Assembly: GCA_029964075.1 (NCBI GenBank)
Contig: CM057140.1
Coordinates: 4,544,643-4,608,642 of the forward strand
DNA from: Patiria pectinifera
Taxonomy: Eukaryota > Echinodermata > Asteroidea > Valvatida > Asterinidae
DNA: 64,000 bases
Direction of reading: 5' to 3'
Part shown: positions 12,916 to 24,437 of the stretch, in pieces
How positions within the stretch are numbered: position 1 is the first letter of the stretch
Layout: each line of letters starts with the position of its first letter
The notes under the pieces: model-generated
Told to the model about the DNA's origin: nothing
Databases searched by the model: none
The model's input: the letters and a program-made list of their open reading frames with translations, nothing else
Made by a program: the position numbers and the translations under genes

Positions 12916-13540
12916 TTAGATTGCCCCCGGCATTCTGAAGGTCTTGAATGAACCGCTCTTGAGTTTGTAGCTGATGACTGCTGTTACTGACATGGGAATG
13001 TAGGCGAATTGTACCCGTGAGTCCTGCCGAATGGATTGTAGGTGTTGTTCCCTAAGTCGACGTCTTTGCTCACGGATCCTCTGAGTGACATCATCGCTTA
13101 TGAATATGTTGGAGCTTGGAATGCGTTGTTCTTCAGGTGGCGAGCGGCGTTCTTGATGATGTGTTGCCTGTCCGTATACCGCAGGAGCTTGCAATGAATC
13201 AGCCGCGGGCGTTGGCGTTGGTTGGGGCCCGTGCTTGGTGGCCGGTGTCCAGGAGTGCGGTGGGCACGCCCTATCTCTATTTCAGAGCCTCCATCAAGCT
13301 TCATGTGGTCAGCCAGGAATTTCCCGATGAACTCCTCACAGGACTGGCCGTTTTCTGCGCCCTCGGGGATACCATGGATCACTATGTTGTTCCGTCGGTT
13401 TCGATTTTGGAGGTCATCGATTTGGTCATCGAGTTTACTGAATTCCAGGTGGTTACATTGGCTTACACTTTCCAGCGCACTGTCTGGCAACTGTCTGGAC
13501 ACTGTCTGGCACGTGGCTTTTTGTTGTATTGCTATGAATA
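12916..13540 (-). pseudogene. LINE ORF1 (RRM-type RNA-binding protein), frameshifted
   Basis: The minus frames at 13098-13540 and 12916-13194 together give a coiled region, RRNNIVIHGIPE, an IEIGRAHRTP segment, RPRLIHCKLLRY, then an RQHIIKNAAR helix. This order marks the RRM-containing ORF1 proteins of L1 and many CR1-group LINEs, which bind the element RNA. The reading shifts frame between about 13100 and 13190, so the gene is broken. Confidence 0.7.
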
Positions 13541-13639
13541 GGGTCTTGAGTAGTGCGGGAAAGTACCTGCTGCCCAGAGGGCAGCAGTTGACGAGTTGTT
13601 GTAAAGGTTTTTGTAAACGCTGCGCAGGGAACCTACCTA

Positions 13640-13860
13640 TATAGGTGTTAATTATAATATTGCTTGTATTGTGCTGCTGATTTTATTCTTATATTGGTTG
13701 TTATGCACTGAAGCACCATGAGCGCCACTTGAAGCGGATACCGGCGCTTTATAAATTCCATTAGTCCCATAAATTCCATAATTGTTGTCTGGAAGGCCCC
13801 TTTTAATAGCGAAGCATTGTGCTGGCTCTTTGTTCAGAATAATAATAATAATTTAATAAT
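13640..13860 (+). mobile_element. LINE 3'-end fragment
   Basis: ttaattataatattgcttg, a gcaccatgagcgccacttga core and a tail of aataataataataattta match the fragment at 21380-21415 plus 22925-23080. It marks the upstream edge of the promoter duplication and is where the minus-strand LINE inserted. Confidence 0.6.
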
Positions 13861-14780
13861 TTAAAATATATAATGCGCCTTTTGCATATAAATGCCATTA
13901 CGTTACCTGTGCATTCATTTACGAAAGCATTCATTTTCTAAATTGATTTCAGGTACAGCTAATTTGATTGACGGTTAATGAAAAAGAAACCCCTAATTGT
14001 ATCTGGTGCCGATGGCATTAAACTAAAAGTGCAGTAGAATGGTGAATATTTGAAATCGCCCTTTAAAAGTGAAAAAGAAATCTTGTAAACGAATCTGAAT
14101 GGACATAAACGAAAGGTGCTGCTCAATCACTTAATTGATTGAACTGAAATGGAATCGAATGCTGTGGTAGCGAAAATGAAACGACTGTTCAGAGCGATTC
14201 TCAAATTCAGACGAAAATGAATGACCGATTTTCAGAAGTGAATGAACATTTTAGGAAATTAGCCGGGAAAACCTAAAGCCTAACCCTGCTGACATCGGTG
14301 ATGTCTCGATCTTTCCCGGAGACAGACGCCTCTAACCCTACCTGCGAATTAATTAGGCATCTAGCTACCCGGCACCGTGATGCTAGAAATAAGGACTAAG
14401 ACGCATTAAAACCCTTAAAAATACATTAATTTACAAATGCTACATTAAAAAGAAAGGTTTTAACTTTACACTTAAAAGAGGCAAGTCTGTGTTCACTGTA
14501 CGTATGTGCCATGACAAAGCATTCCATAGCGTAGGGGCTGCCATTGAAAAGGCCGTATCACTGAGTGTGGGTAAAGTTTTGCCGCTAGGATAATCCAAAA
14601 AGGGTCCGTTTTTCGCTGACCGGAGATGGTGTCTGGATTCTTTCCAAGCAGTTACGAAATCCTGTAAGTATCTTGGAGAATGGCCGTAAATGATGTGCCA
14701 TTGGCAGACCGTACAATAGACTGTTACAATAGTCCAAACGGCTGGTCACAAATGCGTGGATTAATCATTCACGTCACGTG
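13861..14780. other. Insertion of unknown type between LINE fragment and promoter unit A
   Basis: This block of about 900 bp has no counterpart in unit B, where the LINE tail runs almost straight into the promoter sequence. 14400-14700 has the look of a dispersed repeat (attaaaaagaaaggttttaa, then gcattccatagcgtagggg), but no ends or family could be fixed. No gene seen. Confidence 0.4.
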
Positions 14781-16156
14781 GCAATTGCTTTTTACAACAG
14801 CGGTGCAGTGTACGGTGACGACGTGCGCAAATTCTTCCATATTATTGCCAACGTATTCTGCGGAGGTAGATTTCAACGCTTGATTGCCACCTGTGAATAT
14901 TTCACTTATGTAAATTACCCAGAGCTTTTATGACCCGAATGCAAGGGACTGTCGAGGCCTTCAGAATTAGTTCCATCCAGGGTTGTTAGTGATTCACAGT
15001 CACGGAGAAAATGGCAGAGGATTTCGCAAATGTACAGGTTAGTACTTTTGCTTTGGGGGAATTTTATTCAGCAAACTGTTTGCAAACGGTTATTTTCGAA
15101 TTGATTTTGAACTAATTTAATGACTGTACTGTAGTTCACTTTGAAACAACCTTATTCTCCAAAACGTGAACTATAAAGACGATCTCAGGCCGTTAGCCCC
15201 ATAAATGTGTATACTGGACTTCCACCCTGTGTAGAGCCACAGCGATATGTATGCTAAATTTCCTGAAAAGGTGTTTGCTGAATTGGATAACTATGCTGTT
15301 TTTCTTTTTCGTGTTGGTATTACATACGAAAGCTACTTACCTGGTGAAAAAGTAGGAAAACTCACAAGACGTAAGGCGTTCACTTGTGTGACGACGCAGG
15401 GTGATGGGGGCGCGATACTATAGCATTTGGTTGCATGTTTCATTTCAGATACGAGTGTCAATGTAAGAATTATGGCGGGAAGATGAATCTCTAATTGAAC
15501 AGTTTAAGCATTTATGATATTTTTGACAGTGAAAGGAACTTTTTTTCTCTGAATTTTTCGAAATTGTATATCTTTGTACTGATTGGCATTTAACTTAATT
15601 GGTTTGATGACGTCACAGCATTCCGATAACTGTTTGACGTGCATATTTTTTAGCATGTAGGTTTATTGCCCATATGAATGTGTACAAAATAATGCATGAC
15701 CCGAGTCATATTTTTATGTGTACACAAAACTAGTGGGCTCAGAAAAACGACACCCCACAAACAGCGGCGAATGGTATAGCTTACAAACTCATGAAATGAT
15801 CGATCATGGAGCATCTGTTGTTTGGAAGTGTAAGAATGGATCAAATTAAATACCCCTCATGGTACTCAGCTTACAAAGTTAATTGGTAAATTTGTTTTTT
15901 ATTAATATGAAATTGACTTAAGACTATTCCAAAAGTACCGTGGTATCTAAAAACATTCAGAAAACGTTTCCACAGCATTTGATAATAAACTAATTACAGA
16001 TGGACTAACAGTAACTCTCAGTGACCTCATTATTTATTATAATAGCGTAATCATCCGAGGGTTGGTTACATTTTAACGATCCTAATGCAAATGCAATATA
16101 GACTTTCGTATAATTGACGACAGCAGAGCGCAAGCCAGCCTGTCAGGCATCAAGTA
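14781..16156 (+). repeat. Duplicated promoter/first-exon block of SLC7 copy 2, unit A
   Basis: Closely matches 23093-24437 in order, orientation and most bases: gcaattgctttttacaacag at the left, the MAEDFAN exon, then intron sequence ending in ttgacgacagcagagcg and a ctgtcaggcat motif. Small indels separate the two. The block holds 5' flank, first exon and about 1.1 kb of intron 1. A LINE 3'-end fragment precedes both units, which suggests it was part of the duplicated segment. Confidence 0.85.
15011..15037 (+). CDS. Alternative or relic first coding exon of SLC7 copy 2
   Basis: ATGGCAGAGGATTTCGCAAA then TGTACAG, followed by the donor gttagt. It encodes MAEDFANVQ, phase 0, and could splice to 31126 exactly as the near-identical exon at 23312 (MAEDFANGQ) does. 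It lies in a duplicated block of about 1.37 kb that carries the presumed promoter and start of intron 1. No exon 2 lies between the two copies, so this is either a second promoter with its own first exon or a dead remnant. The only coding change is Gly to Val at residue 8, and both keep a usable donor. Confidence 0.55.
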
Positions 16157-16265
16157 ACAATACCGGGTGACCCCAAAAAATGTTACCCTAAAACATTTGC
16201 CTTTAAAAAAAAAAGATCGGTGGATGGTTATGTTATGGGTTTTAGATTAAAGCGGGGAGCTTTTT

Positions 16266-17570
16266 ATGCCCCGCGGCGAAGCCGAAGGGGCATACTGTTT
16301 CCGCCTTGTCCTTCCGTGGGTGGGTGTGTGGGTATGTGCGTGTATGTGAGTTTGTGTTACATACCCTATGTGGACTTGTGAACAAAAGAGGTCCACATAA
16401 TGCAGGTTGTGTTAACCTTATGTGGACTAAGCCGTGTCCACATAAGGTTTTGCCCTTTCTGGAAAACAGGTTTAGAGGCATTTTTGGGTTAGGTTTATCT
16501 GTAGCAGAATGAAGAGAAACACTATAGGGAATCATAGAAAAAAAATTGGGTTAAAAGAGTTTTCACAGTTTAAGTAAAGTTATTTTTTGTACCGAGTTTT
16601 CTTAACTACACGAAAACAAAGCAATGTCCACACAAGGTATGTAACACGCGTCGGGGTGTGTGTGTGTGTGTGTCCGGACAAATCTTGTCAGCGCGATAAC
16701 TTGAGAAATACTTAACATATGAACTTCAAATTTGGTTTGTGGATTATCCTTAGTAATCCTAAGAAGCCTTTTGCATTTGGGGCCGAAACGTCAAAGGTCA
16801 AGGTCACAGTGGCTGAAACAATAGAAATTTTGTCAGCGCGATAACTTGAGAAATACTTTACATATGAACTTCAAATTTGGTTTGTGGATTGTCCTTGGCA
16901 ATCGTAAGAAGCCTTTTGCATTTGGGGCCCAAAGGTCAAGGGTCAAGGTCACAGTGACTAAAACAAAAGAAATTTTGTCAGCGCGATAACTTGAGAAATA
17001 CTTTACATATGAACTTCAAATTTGGTTTGTGGATTGTCCTTGGCAATCCTAAGAAGCCTTTTGCATTTGGGGCCAAAAGGTCAAGGGTCAAGGTCACAGT
17101 GGCAAAAACAAAAGAAATTTTGTCAGCGTGATAACGTGAGATACACTTTACATATGAACTTCAAATTTGGTTTGTGGATTGTCCTTGGCAATCCTAAGAA
17201 GCCTATTGCATTTGGGGCCAAAAGGTCAAGGGTCAAGGTCACAGTGGCTAAAACAAAAGAAATTTTGTCAGCGCAATAACTTGAGACATACTTTACAAGT
17301 GAACTTCAAATTTGGTTTGTGGATCATTCTTGGTAATCCAAATAGGCCTATCACATTAGGGGTCGAAAGGTCAAGGGTCAAGGTCACAGTGGCTAAAACA
17401 ATAGAAATCTTGTATTTATTCTGAGATCATAGGGATTAGGGATTAATTCATTTAAAACCTACAGAAGACACTAATGCTGTCAATGAATGTTCCATGTGAC
17501 CAAGGTTCATGTAAGTTGATGTTAAAAGAGTATGTGTTATGTCATGGAAACAGTCACGGTTGCGGGGCAT
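16266..17570 (+). mobile_element. Element with ATGCCCCGC termini and a 145-bp minisatellite, copy A
   Basis: Begins ATGCCCCGCGGCGAAGCCG, ends GCGGGGCAT, a short inverted terminus. The core holds five direct repeats of exactly 145 bp starting at 16691, 16836, 16981, 17126 and 17271. Each carries gataacttgagaaatac near its start and a GGTCAAGGGTCAAGGTCA-like segment near its end (shorter in the first unit). Sequence shared with the second copy continues to about 17600. Open frames across it are repeat artefacts. Confidence 0.8.
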
Positions 17571-17933
17571 TTGTGTTTGTAAACACACCTTACTTGTTTT
17601 CTTTCAAATACTGCAAACAATCATGAAAAGATATTCGTGCAAGTAAAGGCATAAACCTATTTGTACAAGCCACGATAAAAGCAAAACAACCGAACCAAAA
17701 ATTCTATCAATGTGAGTACGTCTGGAAATGGATACAAGGCGCGGGATGTGCGCCTGTCAGGAAATGTAGCAATTTAGGAATGCGCGCTCCTTGTCAGCGT
17801 GGGAACGTGCGCCGGCTAGCCCACAATTATCACGTGACAAGCGGTTGAACAACCGCTAGTAAACAATCGGCCACTTGCTCCAAGAAGTTTCTCCCTGTTC
17901 GGACGCTCTGCAATTTGACACGTCTGGAAATAG

Positions 17934-18541
17934 CAGTGTTGTAGTACTCGTACTCGAGTACTACACTCGAGTACTCGAGTACTACTGGAGTACTTTTTTG
18001 AGTACTCGTAGTCACACTCGCACTCGAATGTCAAAGTACTCGTACTCGAAATGACGGAACTCGTACTCTGGCAGCAAAGTACTCGTACTCGACATGTCGA
18101 AATTGTACTCGATCTTTAAAGTACTTGTACTCAAAGAACAGTACTCGGGGGAATGTTTTAGCTTCACTTACCATGGCCATATTTTATCGATACTTTCAGT
18201 TTGAAATGGTTGATGGGCTTGTGGAGAAATCGAAATTTCCTGATTTTCCTCTGTGCAAGTCCGGACAAACTCATTTAACAGCTAGCCGTGAGTGGGTCTG
18301 TATATCGGTCTGACTGGGCCTGGGCCAAATACGCCGCATGAACCATTTGCCGTATGGCCGTATTCTGAAATGCGAGTACTCGTACCCCGACTCGTACTCG
18401 TACTAGTACTCGGAAGTACAAGTACTCGTACTCGGAGACCCGTTCTTGTACTCGGAGGTACAAGTACTCGTACTCGAACTCGGCAACCAAAGTACTCGGC
18501 AGTGCTCGGTACTCGGAAAAAAGTACTTGACTACAACACTG
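17934..18541. mobile_element. hAT-like MITE made of GTACTCG repeats, with 8-bp target duplication
   Basis: Termini CAGTGTTGTAGTACTCG and CTACAACACTG are inverted repeats. The perfect direct repeat ggaaatag flanks it (17926-17933 and 18542-18549). An 8-bp duplication with CAGTG-type ends fits the hAT superfamily. The inside is mostly permuted gtactcg/cgagtac words; no transposase. Confidence 0.85.
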
Positions 18542-18599
18542 GGAAATAGATATATTTTTATTAAAAAATAGAGATATTATGATTAGATAATTTTATTTC

Positions 18600-19290
18600 G
18601 GGGATTGCATTTTACATTTGCGCGTCATCATGTCAAGATGAGTCACTTTTACCCACGAACCGTGGGGAAAACAAATGGGTAGAAACAAGAGGCGGACACA
18701 CAATTCAGGCAATTTGGGTGATTCACAATGTAGTGCGCCACCAATAGTTTGCCATGGCGAGTCCATTTTCAAGTTTACGTTCGACAAAACATGGCCCATT
18801 TGAACGAGTGTCAGTAGACAACTTCAGCTAATTTGTTATAGATTGGGGCATAGCGTTCAGCCGCCTTTACAAAGAACACCATATTGATAAAAAGAAAAGA
18901 AAAGGGCAAAAAAATACTCAAATCATACGCAATACGAAACTACTGACCAGTAAAACTAACAATTTCAAATGTGCCACGCTGCGAATTTGTCCACCATTTC
19001 CCACAATGTATTGAGAAAATGTAACTTTCCGTGGCAAACTTTTGGTGGCTTACTGCATTGTGAATCGCCGGAATTGACGTTCGCTCGTACCCCTCGCCCT
19101 GCAGAATGGACGCTGGGATACTCTGATGAATTCACGCTCTGTTTGGTTGGATTTTGCGTGACCTGTGACCTGCGCGTCATCATGGTCATGACTGTGCAAG
19201 GTCTGAAACGGCCGTTAAGACTGATTCATTACTCTTTTTTTCCAGTTTGGAAAAAAAAAATTTCGTTGAAAAGCGTTATGATGTAAGACA
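18600..19290. repeat. Diverged inverted repeat
   Basis: 18710-18800 (gattcacaatgtagtgcgcc, then agtttgccatgg) is the diverged reverse complement of 18995-19080 (gtggcaaacttttggtgg, then gcattgtgaatcgcc). The spacer is about 200 bp. Possibly an old foldback element; ends not found. Confidence 0.45.
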
Positions 19291-20185
19291 TTCTGTAAAA
19301 CTTATCTGAGTTGTAAATTTACAATTCCCGTCACTTGCTCAGGCTCCGTTTCGAATCACGAACAGTCGGATTGCATTATGCGACGCTCAAAGTTTTGTCC
19401 ACATGGTCCGCAGTGAACCAGAAATCACATCCGGTATGGAACGTGTGCATTTCTATGTGAAGGTTTCGGATAGCATTTGCGCACATGATTGTTTATGCGG
19501 TTTTGAACAGCTGCAGCCAGATGCTTTATACATAAGTCATAGGCCACTTCCTTCACAAGATTCTGTGAAGCTCATCACCATATCCCAGCGTCCTGTTTGC
19601 AGGGCGGGGGTGCGAGCGAAGAATTGACGGAGATCAATGCCTATCGCTGTTTGCAAGTTAGCCACGCCCCTTATGCAACCCTATGGAATTGTGTACGTTA
19701 ACTTTTGTTTGCCTCAGATTCTGTGTGTTCCGCGTCCATTAATGTTGTATATCGTTGTAATTGGACAGTATTTCACAAGCTGCGTTGACGCGATTCTACT
19801 GCGATAGGTCAATTAGCACAAAGGGGACATTTTAAGAATTGTTCACGCTAATTTTACGCGCTCATTGCAGTTACAACCCAAAGATAATTTAATAATGTCA
19901 ATACACAACCGAATGAATCCGGCGTAATCGACCATATTGGCTCCGTGCGCGAACAAAAGAGGGCGCCCTTTCACCTAGCAACGACGACCCATGGGCGGGA
20001 CACAAATATTTCGCTGGTTGACGCGCGCGCACTGTAATTGTGTGTGACCATGTGACGCACGTACACCAGGGGATGTGTAGGGGCCGCGCTTTTCGGCAAA
20101 ATATTGCAGTCAGGCAAGATGGCGTCATTCGGTCACCCCCAACTGTGAACGGAGCGGATAAATACAACATAGGTCTGAGGTATCC
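19291..20185. other. Unassigned intron/intergenic DNA
   Basis: No gene, repeat with defined ends or regulatory site recognised. The open frame on the minus strand that enters from the satellite is an artefact. Confidence 0.4.
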
Positions 20186-20189
20186 CATC

Positions 20190-20820
20190 GTCGGACACAA
20201 TGGGTCGGACATAATCGCTGTCGGATTTAATGGGTCGGACATAATCAGCCGTCCGACACAATGGGTCGGACATAATTGGCCGTCGGACATAATGGGTAGG
20301 ACATAATTGCTGTCGGACATAATCGGCCGTCGGACAGAATCGGCCGTCGGACATAATGGTCGGACATAATCGATGTCGGACATAATGGGACGGACATAAT
20401 CGGCCGTCGGACACAATGGGTCGGACATAATCGCTGTTGGACTTAATGGGTCGGACATTATCAGCCGTCCGACACAATGGGTCGGACATAATTGGCCGTC
20501 GGACATAATGGGTAGGACATAATTGCTGTCGGACATAATCGGCCGTCGGACATAATCGGCCGTCGGACATAATGGTCGGACATAATCGATGTCGGACATA
20601 ATGGGACGGACATAATCGGCCGTCGGACACAATGGGTCGGACATAATCGCTGTTGGACTTAATGGGTCGGACATTATCAGCCGTCCGTCACAATGGGTCG
20701 GACATAATTGGCCGTCGGACATAATGGGTAGGACATAATCGGCCGTCGGACAGAATCGGCTGTCGGACATAATGGTCGGACATAATCAATGTCGGACATA
20801 ATGGGACGGACATAATCGGC
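20190..20820. repeat. Tandem satellite of GTCGGACATAAT units with 216-bp higher-order period
   Basis: The basic unit is gtcggacataat plus a short variable part (ggcc, ggg, cgat), 14-18 bp. A longer pattern repeats: the marker aattgctgtcgg occurs at 20305 and 20521, and ggtaggacat at 20511 and 20727, each 216 bp apart. About three higher-order copies are present. Both strands stay open for hundreds of bases only because of the repeat. Confidence 0.85.
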
Positions 20821-21269
20821 CATTGCTCGTCAAAATCTGTTGGACGTAATCGACCAAACGGATATAATGGTCGTGAACATACGTATAATACGCGTGTTGT
20901 ACAACGTACATATTGTTTTTTCTCATTGTTATACGGCACTGAAGTGGAACGCGTGCTAAAGTGTACCTTGCCGTGCTTCAGGAGAGATGTTAACTAAGTG
21001 ATTTTTGTGATTCTTTTTTTAAGATACCGACTTAAAGCCATTTCGACTTGAGTCAAGTCTAAATGAAATGGTGAATTCGCAGAATATAATGATGATTCCG
21101 CTGAATGAAATGATGATCTCGCTGTTTTTGCCAAATGAAATGGCGAACTCGCAGAACCGAATGATAAAATTGCAAAATGTAATTTAATATGTACGTTTGA
21201 AATGGTATGTATAATTTTCCAAATGAAATGGCAGAGTGAAATTATGAATACACAGAATGAGGGGATAAC

Positions 21270-23085
21270 ATTTACGCAGGGAGTGAAACAAAGCTCTGGA
21301 ATACCCTACCTCAAATTCTGAAACTTTCAAATTCAGTTAGTACTTTCAAGAAAAGTTTGAAAACCTACATATGTTTTAATTATAATATTGCTTGTATTGT
21401 GCGGCTTATCTTAGTTCAGAATGTACGAAAGCCCTGTAGTGCCATAGAGATTTTTTTTCTCGAAGTTCGTTTTTAGGAGATTTTTTTTCTCGAAGTTCGT
21501 TTTTAGGAGATTTTTTTTCTCGAAGTTCGTTTTTAGGAGATTTTTTTTCTCGAAGTTCGTTTTTAGGAGATTTTTTTTCTCGAAGTTCGTTTTTAGAAGA
21601 TTTTTTTTCTCGAAGTTCGTTTTTAGGAGATTTTTTTTCTCGAAGTTCGTTTTTAGGAGATACATTTTACGGAGTTACGGAGTTTTATGAAGTTACGGAG
21701 CCCCTAAAGGGACATCCAAAATTATTTTTTTATCTCGTGCGCACGACATAATATCTCGTGCGCACGAGATAATTATCACGTGCGCACGACATATATCTCG
21801 TGCGCACGACATAATATCTCGTGCGCACGACATACATCTCATGGAATGTCGGACACTTCGCCCCATTTCCACGTCGCCCCATGTCACTTCGCCCCTAACC
21901 ACTTCGCCCCATCCCCAATTCGCCCCATCCCCACTTCGCCCCAGCTTTTACATGTAAAAAAAAATCTCATCTAAATGTATTTTATTGGCTTAAAAACAAT
22001 TCCAACAGATTCACTAATTGCTAACCAACGGAAAGAATTAGCCCATCAATATTGACCAAATGAACAATTCATAACAAACCTCTCAAGCTATCACTCTCCC
22101 CTACCGAGAAAAAAAGCTTGAAGTAAAAGATCCAACTTTGTTCCCAACCCGGCTATACCAACCCGTCTCCCACTTATCTGAGAACGACAATACCAATCTA
22201 CATGGGGCGAAGTGGGGATGGGGCTAAGTGGGGATGGGGCGAAGCGGGGATGGGGCGAAGTGGGGATGGGCGAAGCGGGGATGGGGCGAAGTGGAATTGG
22301 GGCGAAGTGGGGATGGGGCGAAGTGGTTAGGGGCGAAGTGACATGGGGCGACGTGGAAATGGGGCGAAGTGTCCGACATTCCATGAGATGTATGTCGTGC
22401 GCACGTGATAATTATCTCGTGCGCACGAGATATTATGTCGTGCGCACGAGATAAAAAAATAATTTTGGATGTCCCTTTAGGGGCTCCGTAACTTCATAAA
22501 ACTCCGTAACTCCGTAAAATGTATCTCATAAAAACGAACTTCGAGAAAATGTATCTCATAAAAACGAACTTCGAGAAAAAAAATCTCCTAAAAACGAACT
22601 TCGAGAAAAAAAATCTCCTAAAAACGAACTTCGAGAAAAAAAATCTCCTAAAAACGAACTTCGAGAAAAAAAATCTCCTGAAAACGAACTTCGAGAAAAA
22701 AAATCTCCTGAAAACGAACTTCGAGAAAAAAAAATCTCCTGAAAACGAACTTCGAGAAAAAAAATCTCCTGAAAACGAACTTCGAGAAAAAAAATCTCCT
22801 GAAAACGAACTTCGAGAAAAAAAATCTCCTGAAAACGAACTTCGAGAAAAAAAATCTCCTAAAAACGAACTTCGAGAAAAAAAATCTCTATGGCACTACA
22901 GGGCTTTCGTAAGAATGTGACTTTCAGAAAGTTTTCTGTGTATGATTTCGTTCTTACATTGGTTGTTTTGCATTGAAGCGCCATGAGCGTCGATTGAGGC
23001 GGATACCAGCGCTTTCTATTATCATTATCTCGAAGGCCCCTTCAATGGTGAAAGCATTGTGCTGGCTTTTCCTCAGAATAATGCC
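21270..23085 (+). mobile_element. LINE 3'-end fragment split by a foldback insertion
   Basis: 21285-21420 holds the end of ORF2 (ggaataccctacctcaaatt, translating to a TLPQILKLSNS-like tail) and its 3' UTR, which resumes at 22918 and ends near 23080 with gcgccatgagcgtcgattga. The 1488-bp element at 21424-22911 lies between. The 3' UTR part matches 13640-13860. Confidence 0.6.
21424..22911. mobile_element. Foldback element with long inverted arms and nested tandem repeats
   Basis: Ends TACGAAAGCCCTGTAGTGCC and its reverse complement; the direct repeat agaatg flanks both sides (21418-21423 and 22912-22917). Moving inward, each arm has: a 30-bp tandem repeat (7 copies left, about 12 right), a 'ggagcccctaaagggaca' box, an array of CGTGCGCACG palindromes at about 21-bp spacing (positions 21737-21828 left, 22397-22450 right), and cttcgccccatcccca repeats. 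The 240-bp centre is unique. No transposase. Confidence 0.85.
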
Positions 23086-23092
23086 TCCCGCG

Positions 23093-24437
23093 GCAATTGC
23101 TTTTTTACAACAGCGGTGTTGTGTACAGTAGCCCCTTACCCGAATTCGTCCATAATTGCCAACGTATTCACACAAAGGCTATGCTTGATTGCCATCGTGA
23201 ATACTTCTCTTTCGTAAATTACTCGGAGTTCAATAGAGCCAAATGCAAAGGAGTGTGTCCAAGGCCTTCCAATAGTTCCATCCGGGTTAGTGGTTCACAG
23301 TCGCGGATAAAATGGCAGAGGATTTCGCAAATGGACAGGTAAGTCATTTTGATTTGGGCGAATTGTGTTGAGCAATCTGTTTGCAAACTGTTAGTTTCGA
23401 ATTGCTTTTGAACTGACTGTACTGTAGTTCACTTTGAAACAACCTTATTCTCCAAAACGTGAACTGTAAAGACGATCTCAGGCCGTTAGCCCCATAAATG
23501 TGGACTTCCACCCTGTGTAGAGCCACAGCGATATGTATGCTAAATTGCATGATAAGTTGTTTCCTGAATTAGATAACTATGCTGTTTTTCTTTTACCTGT
23601 TGGTATTCCATACGAAAGCTACTACCGGGTGAAAAAGTAGGAAAACTCACAAAACGTAAGGCGTTCACTTGTGTGACGAACGCAGGGTGATGGGGCGCGA
23701 TACTATAGCATTTAGGAGCATGTTTCATTTCAGATGCGAGTGTCAATGTAAGAACTATGGCGGGAAGATGAATCTCTAATTGAACAGTTTAAGCATTTAT
23801 GATATTCTTGACAGTGAAAGGAACCTTTTTTATCCTAATTTTTTGAAAGTTCATATCTTTGTATTGATTGGCATTTTAACTTAATTGGTTTGACGACGTC
23901 ACAGCATTCCGATAACTGTTTGACGTGCATATTTCTTAGCATGTAGGTTTATTGCCCATATGAATTTGTGCAAAATAATGCATGATCCGAGTCATATTTT
24001 TATGTGTACACAAAACTAGTGGGCTCAGAAAAACGACACCCCACAAACAGTGCGAATGGTATAACTTACAAACTCATAAAATGATCGATCATGGACCATC
24101 TGTTGTTTGGAAGTTTAATAATGGATCAAATTGATTACCCCTCATGGTTATAGCTCACAAAGTTGATTGGTAAATTTGTTTTTATTAATATGAAATTGAC
24201 TTAAGACTGTGTCAAGCGTACTGGGATATCTAAAAACATTCACAAAACGTTTCCACAGCGTTTGATAATTAACTGATTACAGATGGACTAACACTAACTC
24301 CCAGTGACATCTTTAATTATAATCATAACTTAATCATCCGAGGGTTGGTTACATTTTGACGATCTTAATGCAGATGCAATATTGACCCTCGTATAATTGA
24401 CGACAGCAGAGCGCGATCCCACCTGTCAGGCATGAAG
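23093..24437 (+). repeat. Duplicated promoter/first-exon block of SLC7 copy 2, unit B
   Basis: Partner of 14781-16156. This unit is nearer exon 2 and is the simpler choice for the working start of copy 2. The flank directly upstream is LINE 3'-end sequence interrupted by a foldback element (21424-22911), so any promoter must lie within about 230 bp of the ATG or inside transposon-derived DNA. Confidence 0.85.

Larger units (their letters stand above)
9040..13630 (-). mobile_element. CR1-like LINE, nearly full length, degenerate
   Basis: Reading the minus strand from 13630 to 9040: ORF1, ORF2 (endonuclease then RT), then a 3' tail near 9042-9080 built of cctgaaac-like repeats after aataaa. 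ORF2 is cut by stops and frameshifts. The 5' end abuts an older LINE 3' fragment at about 13640. A CR1/L2-group assignment follows from endonuclease plus the RT motif order; the exact clade would need a tree. Confidence 0.8.

Noticed and set aside
13116..13644. Plus-strand frames of about 140 aa
   Set aside because: They are antisense to the recognised LINE ORF1 on the minus strand.
16691..17415. Possible CRISPR or tRNA cluster
   Set aside because: The 145-bp units are contiguous and near-identical throughout, a minisatellite within a mobile element.
17022..17424. Repeated 85-aa frames starting [17 protein letters not shown], also at 30171-30854
   Set aside because: They follow the 145-bp minisatellite, each frame breaks when the unit length shifts phase, and no family match is evident.
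19898..20770. 290-aa minus-strand open frame
   Set aside because: It consists of translated satellite units (repeated MSD and YVRP words), with overlapping open frames in other phases and on the other strand; no protein signal.
20190..20820. Possible CRISPR array
   Set aside because: Repeats are directly adjacent with no unique spacers, and the window is clearly eukaryotic.
22519..22920. 133-aa frame of LLKTNFEKKN repeats, and its mirror at 21411-21665
   Set aside because: Direct translation of the 30-bp tandem repeat in the foldback arms; the 30-bp unit is a multiple of three, which keeps the frame open.
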